Shown here piece after piece: positions 18,503-25,728 of a stretch of 41,661 nt of DNA (position 1 is its first letter; each line of letters starts with the position of its first letter). The DNA comes from a bacterium (GTDB lineage Bacteria > Lernaellota > Lernaellaia > JACKCT01). The stretch spans positions 1 through 41,661 of the forward strand of contig JAIOHV010000184.1 of assembly GCA_019912885.1 (NCBI GenBank). The letters are read 5' to 3'. The position numbers and the translations under genes were made by a program. Below the pieces are notes generated by a model. That model was not told where the DNA came from. It did no database searches and saw nothing but the letters and a program-made list of their open reading frames with translations.

Positions 18503-18570
18503 TTGCGATGACCTTTCAGCCGTTCGGACTTCCAGACTTCCAGACTGTGCGACTTCCAGCTTTCCAATCC
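18503..18570 (-). repeat. 8-bp tandem array with GGTCATCGCAA end tag (inverted copy)
   Basis: Read on the minus strand this has units such as GTCTGGAA, GTCTGGAA, GTCCGAAC, GGCTGAAA, ending in GGTCATCGCAA (18503-18513). With the copy at 18315-18375 it makes a fold-back structure around the 9-bp array. It is the one copy not located 3' of a gene in sense. Confidence 0.7.
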
Positions 18571-18582
18571 ATCCGCCGCCGG

Positions 18583-18611
18583 GTGACGCGCGCGCGCGCC
18601 CTTCCTATAAT
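18583..18611 (+). promoter_or_regulatory. Promoter of the VOC gene
   Basis: Perfect TATAAT at 18606-18611. A weaker GTGACG lies 17 bases upstream (18583-18588). The expected start near 18618 gives a short leader containing AAGGAGG (18619-18625). Confidence 0.45.
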
Positions 18612-18635
18612 GCGCCGCAAGGAGGCTTCCCCCCT

Positions 18636-19178
18636 ATGGCGGTGACCGGTGTCGACCACGCGGCGCTGACGGTGTCGGATCTCGCGCGCAGCGTCGAGTT
18701 CTATCGCGGCGCGTTCGGGCTTCGCCTTCTGCGTTCCGAGACGCTCGATCCGCGCATCGTGCATCGGGTTTTCGGCCTCGCGGGCGTGGAGGTCGTGCGC
18801 GCGGACCTGCGCGCGGGGCGCACCGGGCGGTTGACGCTCTATTGGTTCGCCTCCGGCGGCAAGGACCCGATCCGCGACGATTTCGACCGCCTCGGGATTC
18901 AGTTCGTCGCGCTTAGCGTGGACGATCTGGACGACGCGCTCGGCCGCGTGGCGCATCTTGGCGGCGAGGTTCTCACGGAGCCGGCGAGCGATCGGCCCGG
19001 CCACCGCGCTGCGTTCGTTCGCGATCCCGACGGCGCGATCTTGCAACTTCTGGAAACGCCATTTTCGCTTTCGCCCGTGGGACGCATCTATGCGCGCGGA
19101 CGCCGGCTCGTGGAGCGCCTCAGCCAGCCGGCGATGGCGGGCACGGCGGTGTCGCGAAAGGCGCACCCACGTCAGTGA
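18636..19178 (+). CDS. VOC (glyoxalase/bleomycin-resistance) family protein
   Basis: 180 residues, ATG with AAGGAGG 10 bases upstream. Two beta-alpha-beta-beta-beta modules are visible. The first opens VTGVDHAALTVSDLARSVEFYRGAFGLRLL (typical His in the first strand). The second includes GIQFVALSVDDLDDALGRV and closes with AFVRDPDGAILQLLETP, the usual metal-ligand Glu region. The general role is metal-dependent isomerase, dioxygenase or resistance chemistry; the substrate cannot be told. The last 40 residues are an Arg-rich tail beyond the domain. An inverted-repeat-bounded unit begins two bases after its stop. Confidence 0.85.
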   Translation: MAVTGVDHAALTVSDLARSVEFYRGAFGLRLLRSETLDPRIVHRVFGLAGVEVVRADLRAGRTGRLTLYWFASGGKDPIRDDFDRLGIQFVALSVDDLDDALGRVAHLGGEVLTEPASDRPGHRAAFVRDPDGAILQLLETPFSLSPVGRIYARGRRLVERLSQPAMAGTAVSRKAHPRQ

Positions 19179-19179
19179 C

Positions 19180-19212
19180 GAATTACGAGTGTCGAGTGTC
19201 GAGTGTCGAACG
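19180..19212 (+). repeat. Left 7-bp array of the four-helix-bundle unit
   Basis: Heptamers GAATTAC, GAGTGTC, GAGTGTC, GAGTGTC, GAACGGG. The first 19 bases (19180-19198) match the reverse complement of 19620-19638 at 18 of 19 positions. Confidence 0.75.
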
Positions 19213-19245
19213 GGCGAGCGACTAGAAATTTCAAGGACGTGGTCC

Positions 19246-19596
19246 ATGAAACACGACAATCTCCGCGAGCGAACATCGGCGATGGCGTTGCGCATCGTTC
19301 GCCTTGCCGAATCACTCCCGAAGTCCCGCTCGGCGGATGTCATGGCCCGGCAACTATTGCGTTCGGGTACGTCGGTGGCGGCGAACTATCGCGCGGCATG
19401 CCGCGCGAAATCGAAGAACGATTTCATTTTCAAGTTGGGCATCGTCGAGGAAGAGTGTGACGAATCGCTGTTCTGGATGGAACTCTTGATAAAAAGTGGT
19501 TTCGTTAAAGACGAACGAATTGCGGACCTGGTGAACGAGACATCGGAGATACTAAAGATTGTCGTCACTTCCCGAAAAACAGCGAAGTCACGCTGA
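19246..19596 (+). CDS. Four-helix-bundle protein (S23 / 23S-intervening-sequence family)
   Basis: 116 residues from ATG 19246; the longer open frame runs back into the VOC gene and is not used. The sequence fits the small four-helix-bundle family related to proteins encoded in 23S rRNA intervening sequences and to Avd of diversity-generating retroelements: MALRIVRLAESLPKSRSADV, ARQLLRSGTSVAANYRAACRAKS (the conserved R-S-x-x-S-V-x-A-N-Y core) and KLGIVEEECDESLFWMELLIKSG. Members form rings and may bind nucleic acid, but their role is unsettled. No reverse transcriptase or variable repeat lies nearby. The gene is framed by inverted 7-bp arrays, which suggests a mobile or inserted unit. Confidence 0.85.
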   Translation: MKHDNLRERTSAMALRIVRLAESLPKSRSADVMARQLLRSGTSVAANYRAACRAKSKNDFIFKLGIVEEECDESLFWMELLIKSGFVKDERIADLVNETSEILKIVVTSRKTAKSR

Positions 19597-19605
19597 GGCT
19601 TGTTG

Positions 19606-19647
19606 CGACGACCACTCGTCACTCGACACTCGGAATTCGACACTAGG
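19606..19647 (-). repeat. Right 7-bp array of the four-helix-bundle unit
   Basis: On the minus strand the units are TAGTGTC, GAATTCC, GAGTGTC, GAGTGAC, GAGTGGT. It begins 9 bases after the four-helix-bundle stop and overlaps the stop codon of the convergent gene at 19643. It is inverted relative to the left array. Confidence 0.7.
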
Positions 19648-21025
19648 GCAGCGTCTGATCCAGCGCCAATAGAACGTCGAGCAGAAGCTGCTTGATTCCG
19701 TCGTAGCCGGGGTCGGCGTAGAAGTCGCCGATGTCGATGCGCGTGATGGCCCAGTCGGGAATGACTGGCGGCAGGCCGAAGTAGCGCAGAATCGGGTTGA
19801 GGTCCGCGAGCGGGAACGGATTGTCGTTCGCCGGATCGACGTCCTTGGCGGTGTCGTCCCAGAAGGCGTCGCGCAGGTCGCGCGACATCTCGACCAGTCC
19901 CTCGAACAGAAGCATCTCGTCGTCGGACAACGCGCCGTATGACGGCAACACGAACGGTTCGCCGTCGTCCCATGTGAACGATCCGTTGGCGTCGAAATAC
20001 GACAACACGTCGTCCTCGGGGTTGTCGGTCTCCACGCGGATCGCGTCGGCCATCGCCGCAAACGCGCCGAAGCCGTCGCCGAGCGTCAGGCCGGCGAGCT
20101 GAAAGTCCGGAACATTCGCCGGCGGCAGCGTCAGGAAATCCGGAAAGGCGTCGTTGGTCAGCATATCGATCAGAAGGTCGACGATGGCGCCGAGTTTCTC
20201 GTCGTCGGGCAGGCCGCTGTCGAGAATGTCCATGATGACAAAGACTGCGGACACGTCGGTGTCGAGCGATATCGCGGTCAGGTGGCGGAACACGCCGGAG
20301 AACAGCGCCGCGAACGCATGCGCCGCGTGCAGCTCGCCGGAGTCGAACTGCGTCGAAAGCGTGGCGACATGCTCGAAGTGCAGGAAGATCGGGATGCCGT
20401 CGTGCGTGAATTGCGGATCGCCAAGCGCGAGCGCGATGCCGGCATAATCGGCAAGCTCCGCCGCGCGATCGACGACCAGGCCGTCGGCGACGATCTGCAG
20501 CACGGTGTCGAGCAGATTGTCTTCCTCGGCCGCGACCGGGCCGCCGTAATCGAGCACGGACAGCACGTAGTCGTAGATGATGCCGAACACGTCGAATTCG
20601 TGAACGGCGTTCGACATCACCACGCCGAAGCTCGTCTCGGGGTGCGCCGGGTCAAGGGCGTACGCGGCGAGAAAGTCGAGACGCGCCTTGTCGCCCTCGC
20701 CGATGGAAAGCCAGTCCTTGCCGGAGGCGATCAGGCTCTCGACGGTGGGATCGCTCGTGTCGTCGTCGGCGTCGTCGTCGTCATCGTCGTCCGCGTCGTC
20801 GTCGAACTCAAAATCGTCGTCGTCGTCGTCGTCATCGTTATCGTCGTCGTCGCTATCGTCGTCGGATGGGCCCGTGCCGTCCGTGTCGTCATCCGTCCCG
20901 GTGTCGTCGTCGATGGGCGCGCCGCCGCCGTCGTCATCGTCGTCGCCGCAGCCGCATCCCGCGGCAAGAAGCGACAGGGCGGCGAGAAGCGCGAGAAGCG
21001 GCACGGATCGAAAGGATTTGGGCAT
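19643..21025 (-). CDS. Asp-tether lipoprotein of unknown function (460 residues)
   Basis: Start placed at ATG 21025, where the export signal begins (MPKSFRSVPLLALLAALSLL, lipobox AAGC). The longer frame to 21103 lacks a signal. After GCGCG comes an extreme low-complexity tract (about residues 25-100) of Asp with Thr, Gly, Ala and Glu. The mature domain is acidic and largely helical (FLAAYALDPAHPETSFGVVM; AELADYAGIALALGDP; LGAIVDLLIDMLTND; GLVEMSRDLRDAFWDD). It has no Cys clusters and no motif I recognise. A TAGAAT box lies eight bases before the ATG, back-to-back with the promoter of the divergent gene at 21167. Its 3' end touches the right repeat of the four-helix-bundle unit. Confidence 0.75.
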   Translation of the reverse strand: MPKSFRSVPLLALLAALSLLAAGCGCGDDDDDGGGAPIDDDTGTDDDTDGTGPSDDDSDDDDNDDDDDDDDFEFDDDADDDDDDDADDDTSDPTVESLIASGKDWLSIGEGDKARLDFLAAYALDPAHPETSFGVVMSNAVHEFDVFGIIYDYVLSVLDYGGPVAAEEDNLLDTVLQIVADGLVVDRAAELADYAGIALALGDPQFTHDGIPIFLHFEHVATLSTQFDSGELHAAHAFAALFSGVFRHLTAISLDTDVSAVFVIMDILDSGLPDDEKLGAIVDLLIDMLTNDAFPDFLTLPPANVPDFQLAGLTLGDGFGAFAAMADAIRVETDNPEDDVLSYFDANGSFTWDDGEPFVLPSYGALSDDEMLLFEGLVEMSRDLRDAFWDDTAKDVDPANDNPFPLADLNPILRYFGLPPVIPDWAITRIDIGDFYADPGYDGIKQLLLDVLLALDQTLP

Positions 21026-21033
21026 CAAGGCGC

Positions 21034-21039
21034 ATTCTA
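21034..21039 (-). promoter_or_regulatory. -10 box (TAGAAT) eight bases before ATG 21025
   Basis: TAGAAT on the minus strand, with a gap of exactly eight bases to the start codon and no Shine-Dalgarno between. The -35 is weak (TTTCGC-like, 16 bases upstream). The same TAGAAT-8-ATG layout occurs on the opposite strand at 21153-21167. Confidence 0.4.
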
Positions 21040-21129
21040 CTGGTTTGAGCGCGCCGCGAAAGGGGTTTCGCGTCGATTTCCGTCCGCGGGCGGGACCGGG
21101 CAAATTATCGAAAAGTCCGCGAAGACCGG

Positions 21130-21158
21130 TTGTCGCCGTACCGGCGCTTACCTAGAAT
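21130..21158 (+). promoter_or_regulatory. Promoter giving a probable leaderless transcript of the 21167 gene
   Basis: TTGTCG (21130-21135), 17 bases, TAGAAT (21153-21158), eight bases, ATG 21167. The expected transcription start is within a base or two of the start codon. The intervening bases (ATCCCCCG) carry no Shine-Dalgarno. Confidence 0.5.
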
Positions 21159-21166
21159 ATCCCCCG

Positions 21167-21694
21167 ATGCTTCCATCCATTCGACATTTCACGGCCAGGT
21201 TTGTGCGCCTTGTTCTCGTGCTTGCGCTTGCCGCTGCCGTATTTGCGATTGCGTCGTGCGAGGAGGAAGGCGAGGGCGAACCGGAGGACGAGAGCCTTGC
21301 CGTCTGCCGCGGCAACGAGCGACCGCAAATCGTGAAACTCTGGATCATCAAGAAGATCGGCGACGAGATTCACGCCTTTCCGCCGGGCTCGGTGTTTGAG
21401 GTCAACGAGACGATCGGCATCGGCATGGACTATCGCGACGACGACTGCAACCTCGCCGGCGGCAAGATTTTCGCCGCGGTCGATCCGCAGGCCATCGACG
21501 ATTACAAGCCCGCCGCGTACATCCCCAGCATCGTCGCCTGCCAAGGCGCGGTGTCGGAGGATCCCGACCAGTTCATTCTGGGGTTCAACATCCGCCTGAC
21601 CGAAGGCGAGCACCGCGTGTTCGTCGGTCTCGAGGATGTGTGCGGCGCGCGCACGGAAGGCGCCGATTCCGTGCTGTTGACGATTGTGCCCTGA
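21167..21694 (+). CDS. Lipoprotein of unknown function (175 residues)
   Basis: Start at ATG 21167 because the signal peptide begins there (MLPSIRHFTARFVRLVLVLALAAAVF ending AIASC, residue about 31); the longer frame to 20282 is antisense to the neighbouring gene. An acidic EEEGEGEPEDE linker replaces the usual poly-Asp tether. The mature domain has four Cys (AVCRGNER, DDDCNLAGG, IVACQGAV, EDVCGART) and a beta-rich pattern (PQIVKLWIIKKIGDE; FILGFNIRLTEGEHRVFVGLED) like an Ig-type or transthyretin-like sandwich. The function is not recognised. Divergent from 19643-21025 and possibly leaderless. Confidence 0.75.
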   Translation: MLPSIRHFTARFVRLVLVLALAAAVFAIASCEEEGEGEPEDESLAVCRGNERPQIVKLWIIKKIGDEIHAFPPGSVFEVNETIGIGMDYRDDDCNLAGGKIFAAVDPQAIDDYKPAAYIPSIVACQGAVSEDPDQFILGFNIRLTEGEHRVFVGLEDVCGARTEGADSVLLTIVP

Positions 21695-21696
21695 AG

Positions 21697-21796
21697 CCGT
21701 TGGCTTTCAGCGATCAGCAATCAGCTTTCAGCTGTTCACGGTTGGCGGCTGACAACTGACGGCTGACGGCCGACGGCTGACCGCTGACCGCTCCCC
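21697..21796 (-). repeat. 7-bp tandem array filling the gap between two convergent genes
   Basis: Read from the 21797 stop codon on the minus strand: GCGGTCA, GCGGTCA, GCCGTCG, GCCGTCA, GCCGTCA, GTTGTCA, GCCGCCA, ACCGTGA, then GCTGA-type units (AAGCTGA, TTGCTGA, TCGCTGA). About a dozen degenerate heptamers occupy nearly all of the 102 bases between the stops of the two genes. Confidence 0.7.
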
Positions 21797-24265
21797 TCAG
21801 CACCCGCAGCCGCACGCGGCCTCGTCGCCGGGCGCGGCGATACCGCTGCCATCCGCGCTTGTCGCCGCGTCGGTCACGTCGTCGTCCGCGTCCGTGTCGT
21901 CATCGGCTGCGTCGTCATCGGTCGCATCGTCGTCGGATGCGTCATCATCCGTCGCGTCGTCATCCGACGTGTCGTCGTCCGCCGCGTCGTCGTCCGATCC
22001 ATCGTCATCCGCGACATCGTCGTCCGCCGCGTCGTCGTCGCCCGTGTCATCGTCGTCGTCATCGCCCGACGGGCAACCCTCGTCGATCTGGCCGTCGCCG
22101 TCGTTGTCGACCGAGTCGCAAAGCTCCGGCGCGCCGTCGTAAATATCCGAACGAAGGTCGTTGGGATCGTCGCCGCCCGCGCAGGAATCGTGCAGGTGCC
22201 CGTCGCCGTCGAAATCGCGGCACGGGTCCGGCGACGCCGAGACGATGTCCTTGTCCCACAGATCGTAGAACGCGATCACGGGAAAGCCGTCCGCGTCCAC
22301 GGCAAGCGCGACGCGGTCCACCGAGCGCGCGTCAACCTCCACGTTGGTCGTGCGCCATCCGGCCACGTCGCGAAACGCGAAACGCACGCTTTGCCCCACG
22401 GTGCGGAAGGCGACAACCGGGTGGCCGTTGCGGCCCGGGACCATCGTGACCGGCCCCGCGAACGCGCCGGCGACGACCGGTTGCGCGGACACGTCGGCGT
22501 CGTCGAGCGCGTAACCGCGTATACCGAAACCCGTCTCGTTCGCCGCGACGTGAAAGCGCCCGGCGGCGTCAAAAGCCGCGCCCGGCGCGTCAAACCACCC
22601 GGCCGCAAGATCGTACACGGTCCAGGACGCGCCCGTGTGCGCGGCGACGCGCAGCGTCGGCGGATTGGTCGCCGGATCGACGTAGGCGACCCAGGGGTAG
22701 CCGTTCGCGTCGATCGCGACGGCGATATCCTTTTTCAGGTTCACACCCGCCTCGGCGATGAGGCCCTTGCCCTCGGAAAATCCGTATTCGATCGCGCCCA
22801 GGTCGGCGAGGCCGCAGGTGTAAGCGTACACGATCCAGTCCGCGTCCGGACCGATGGCCGACTTCACGAACGGCCCGTTGCCGGCGCAGCTCGTCTTGAA
22901 AACCTCCGTCACGTCGAGCGGATCGTCGGGCATGCCCTTCTGGCGCAGCACGCGACGCGAGCCGAGCGCCGGCACGGAGGTATGCGCAATGAGCAGTTCG
23001 CCGTCCGCGCGCGACGCGATATGCACGTCGCCGGAGCCGCCGAGAAAATCGAAGATCTCGCGCTCCGTCACCGCGTCGCCGTCATCGAGCGCGAGCATCA
23101 GGCGCTCGTATCCGTCCGGCGCGGACACGGCGACGTATGCCGCGGCGACGCGCCCATCGGGCAACACGTCGATGGACGGATTGCGCCCCGCCGCGCGGCC
23201 CGTGTCGATGATCGTTTCGTTGCCCTGAAACAGCACCGTCAGGCGATGCGCCTTTTCCGCCTCGACGACGCGCACGATGATGCGCTCGCCGTTTTCGTCG
23301 TACGCCAGCACCCCGGCGGGCGTGCGCCCGGGCGCGGAAAACAGCGCGTCGTACCACTGGTCGGAATAAAGCCGCAGGCGCGTCGTCAGCGCGCTGTGGT
23401 AGAGAACGCGCGGTGCGCCGTCGAGAAGCGCCAGGTCGATCGGCGCTTGCGCGGGCGTGTCGTCAAAGCGCGTTTGCGTGAAGCCGGACGGGCCGGATTG
23501 CGCGTGGACGAGATCGTCGCCGTCGAGATACGCGACGTGATCCGCGACCGCGAATTCGCTGACGGCATCGAGCGCGCCAACGCCGTTTGACGCAATGCCG
23601 ACAAGCTCCGGCGACAGGAAGTTTCCGGCGACCTTGCGTCGAAGCTGCACGCCCGCGGCGTCGCCATACGCGACGGCGAGGTAGCCGCTCTTTTCGATGA
23701 AAAGGCGCGCGAACGGGCCCGCGCCCGCCGCGATCGTCGTCGCCCCGCTAAACGCAAGGCCGCTTGCCGCCGCGTGGTACAAAATCGCGGACGAGCCGCC
23801 GTCGAAATACGCGACGTGCAGCCCCGCCGCGTCGGACGCGATGGAAACGTCGCCCGTGGGATCGACGGCGGAAGCGACGGTCGCCACCGTGATGGCGGAT
23901 TCGTCCACGAGCGCCACGCGAATCTCGTCGCGTACCGCGTATGCGATCGCGAGAGCGCCGTCGCCCGTCGCCGCGATGGCGACCGCGCCGGTCGCGCCGG
24001 AGGTCTCGTCCACGGTGACGATTTCGACATCGGACGCCGATATCGAGGCGAGATAAACCGCGTCGCCGGCGTACGCGACGAAAAGCGTGCCGCCACTGGT
24101 GACCGACGCGCCGCAAGGCCGCCACGACCAGAAATAGGGCTCGTCGGAAATCGCCCGCATCGACCAGACGTTTGGCGCCGCCGCGAGGGCGACCCACGCC
24201 GAAAACACCGCCGCCGCGGCGATGGCAAGCGAAAAGAAAATCCGTTGAATCCGCGCAGAACGCAT
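21797..24265 (-). CDS. Exported repeat protein with C-terminal Asp-rich region and terminal CGCGC
   Basis: 822 residues. Sec signal MRSARIQRIFFSLAIAAAAVFSAWVALA; GGGAG lies 8 bases before the ATG. The body is beta-rich with recurring 'SIDVLPDGRVAAAYV', 'VAIDANGYPWVAYVD' and 'ALAVDADGFPVIAFYD' strands, similar in style to the YATN lipoproteins and probably propeller-like. Near residue 695 there is a MopE-like calcium-type segment (DFDGDGHLHDSC; DSVDNDGDGQIDEGC). An Asp tract of about 70 residues follows, then ADGSGIAAPGDEAACGCGC at the very end. Unlike its neighbours it has no lipobox and carries the Asp tract at the C-terminus. The final CGCGC resembles the Cys-rich start of a C-terminal sorting signal, but no membrane helix follows. 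Confidence 0.78.
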   Translation of the reverse strand: MRSARIQRIFFSLAIAAAAVFSAWVALAAAPNVWSMRAISDEPYFWSWRPCGASVTSGGTLFVAYAGDAVYLASISASDVEIVTVDETSGATGAVAIAATGDGALAIAYAVRDEIRVALVDESAITVATVASAVDPTGDVSIASDAAGLHVAYFDGGSSAILYHAAASGLAFSGATTIAAGAGPFARLFIEKSGYLAVAYGDAAGVQLRRKVAGNFLSPELVGIASNGVGALDAVSEFAVADHVAYLDGDDLVHAQSGPSGFTQTRFDDTPAQAPIDLALLDGAPRVLYHSALTTRLRLYSDQWYDALFSAPGRTPAGVLAYDENGERIIVRVVEAEKAHRLTVLFQGNETIIDTGRAAGRNPSIDVLPDGRVAAAYVAVSAPDGYERLMLALDDGDAVTEREIFDFLGGSGDVHIASRADGELLIAHTSVPALGSRRVLRQKGMPDDPLDVTEVFKTSCAGNGPFVKSAIGPDADWIVYAYTCGLADLGAIEYGFSEGKGLIAEAGVNLKKDIAVAIDANGYPWVAYVDPATNPPTLRVAAHTGASWTVYDLAAGWFDAPGAAFDAAGRFHVAANETGFGIRGYALDDADVSAQPVVAGAFAGPVTMVPGRNGHPVVAFRTVGQSVRFAFRDVAGWRTTNVEVDARSVDRVALAVDADGFPVIAFYDLWDKDIVSASPDPCRDFDGDGHLHDSCAGGDDPNDLRSDIYDGAPELCDSVDNDGDGQIDEGCPSGDDDDDDTGDDDAADDDVADDDGSDDDAADDDTSDDDATDDDASDDDATDDDAADDDTDADDDVTDAATSADGSGIAAPGDEAACGCGC

Positions 24266-24313
24266 ACGTCCGCTCCCAACGATGGTTGTCCGGACGTATT
24301 CCCTTTCAATTTT

Positions 24314-24334
24314 TCGGCCAATTTTCTTGGCCGA
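24314..24334 (-). other. Hairpin in the leader region of the 21797-24265 gene
   Basis: A perfect 8-bp stem (TCGGCCAA / TTGGCCGA) with a five-base loop, about 50 bases upstream of ATG 24265. It has no T-run on the gene's strand, so it is not a terminator. It might be an operator or a leader structure. Confidence 0.35.
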
Positions 24335-24455
24335 GTGGTACTACGATAAAACGAAGCGATATCAATTAGTTGCGCAGTTGACTTCAAATCGGCCAGCGCA
24401 GGGAATGACGGCGTTTTGACGCGTGGGCGGGCGGATTTTGCCGCTCGCGCCGATC

Positions 24456-24523
24456 CTGGGAACGCCGAACACCAGTTCGGCATCGGATGTTTTTTATGCC
24501 GAACTAGTGTTCGGCGTTCCCAG
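24456..24523. repeat. Inverted pair of REP-like palindromes
   Basis: Two 28-base arms (24456-24483 and 24496-24523) are reverse complements at 27 of 28 positions around a 12-base loop. Each arm contains its own small palindrome (GCCGAAC-4-GTTCGGC) followed by GTTCCCAG. The same element occurs twice, in direct orientation, at 34131-34194. It lies between the rodA stop and the start of the convergently placed upstream region. The rest of the 299-base gap 24266-24564 holds only the leader hairpin and no gene. Confidence 0.8.
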
Positions 24524-24564
24524 GGAATCGCAGGCCGAGCTGGCGCCCGGCGGACCCAAGGCAG

Positions 24565-25728
24565 CTACTCAAACACATACCTCCTCCCATTGATATTCAG
24601 CAGCATCGTCACGACGCACAGCATGACGAACACGGACGTTCGGCCGTAGGAGAAGAACGGGAGGATGACGCCGACGACGGGCAGGAGGTTCAGGACCATG
24701 CCGACGTTGATGATGACGTGCCAGAAGAGGATCGAGACGAGGCCGAACGCGGCGATGGAGCCGAAGCGGTCCTTGGAGGACGCGGCGACGTTCACGCCCC
24801 AGATGACGAGCGTGAAAAACAGGGCGAGTACAATGAGGCAGCCGAGGAAACCCCATTCCTCCGCGACAACGGAGAAGATGAAATCGGTGTGCGTTTCGGG
24901 GAGGAATTGCAGCTTGGTTTGCGAGCCATCGAGGAACCCCTTGCCGAACATCTTGCCGCTGCCGACGGCGATGAGCGACTGGCGGATGTGGTAGCCCGTG
25001 CCGAGCGGATCGGCCTCGGGGTTGAACAGCGTCAGGATGCGCGCGCGCTGGTAGTCGTGGAACACGAAAAACCACAGGACGGGCAGGGCGAGCACGCCGG
25101 ACACGAACGCGCCGACGAGCGATTTTTTGCGCACGCCGACAAACAGGCAGATCGCGGCGAAGATCGCCAGATGCAAGACGGCCGTGCCGAGATCGGGCTC
25201 AAGCAGGATGAGGACCGTCGGGACGAGCGTGATGCCAAGCGGCGGAAGCAGATCGACAAGGCGATAGCCCGACACGCGCGGCGTGTTCGCGAAGTAGTGC
25301 GCGAGCGCCAGCACGAGGGTGATCTTCGATAGCTCCGACGGCTGGAACGTGAACGAGCCGATTCCGAGCCAGCGCGACGCGCCTTTCACCTCCTGCCCGA
25401 CAAGGAGCGTCAGGGCCAGAAGAAGCGCATTGACCGCGAAGATCGAATACGCCGCCGCGGAATAGACGTGGTAGTCGATGAGGTACACGAAGAACATCAT
25501 CGCGGCGCAGACGGCGACCCAGCGAAGTTGCGTCGCGAAGAGAGCCTCCTTGCCGGGAAGGCCCATGACCGCGGAGTAGAGCGTCATCAATCCCATGCCG
25601 ACGAGGATGGCGACGACCGCGGCGATGGCGAAATCGAATCGCCCGCGCACGCCCCGTCCGACGCGCGCGCTGTAAGCCTGGCCCGCGAGGCGATACGGCG
25701 AGCGCGGCTTGGCGGCGAGAAGCCCCAT
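24565..25728 (-). CDS. rodA: RodA, SEDS peptidoglycan glycosyltransferase
   Basis: 387 residues from ATG 25728; the longer frame to 26556 is antisense noise in mrdA. About ten membrane segments. It polymerises lipid II during side-wall growth, with PBP2. Signatures are FTFQPSELSKI, LEPDLGTAVLHLAIF, and the loop FLPETHTDFIFSVVAEEWGF carrying the catalytic Asp equivalent to E. coli RodA D262 (about residue 281 here). The end LPVVGVILPFFSYGRTSV is also conserved. The start codon overlaps the mrdA stop (TGATG), so translation is coupled. Last gene of the mre operon. Confidence 0.95.
   Translation of the reverse strand: MGLLAAKPRSPYRLAGQAYSARVGRGVRGRFDFAIAAVVAILVGMGLMTLYSAVMGLPGKEALFATQLRWVAVCAAMMFFVYLIDYHVYSAAAYSIFAVNALLLALTLLVGQEVKGASRWLGIGSFTFQPSELSKITLVLALAHYFANTPRVSGYRLVDLLPPLGITLVPTVLILLEPDLGTAVLHLAIFAAICLFVGVRKKSLVGAFVSGVLALPVLWFFVFHDYQRARILTLFNPEADPLGTGYHIRQSLIAVGSGKMFGKGFLDGSQTKLQFLPETHTDFIFSVVAEEWGFLGCLIVLALFFTLVIWGVNVAASSKDRFGSIAAFGLVSILFWHVIINVGMVLNLLPVVGVILPFFSYGRTSVFVMLCVVTMLLNINGRRYVFE

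Noticed and set aside
18315-18570. CRISPR array
   Set aside because: The arrays have 8-9 bp contiguous units with no unique spacers of 25-40 bases, and no cas gene is present.
19246-19596. Diversity-generating retroelement (Avd-like four-helix-bundle gene)
   Set aside because: No reverse transcriptase, template repeat or variable repeat is found nearby. Only the Avd-related fold is shared.
20282-21166. Long upstream extension of the 21167 lipoprotein gene
   Set aside because: The extension is antisense to the 19643-21025 gene and its Asp tract. The signal peptide begins at 21167.
24484-24523. Rho-independent terminator for the mre operon formed by the inverted repeat
   Set aside because: The T-run lies in the loop of the palindrome on the plus strand, not after the stem on the mre strand, so it is not a classical terminator.
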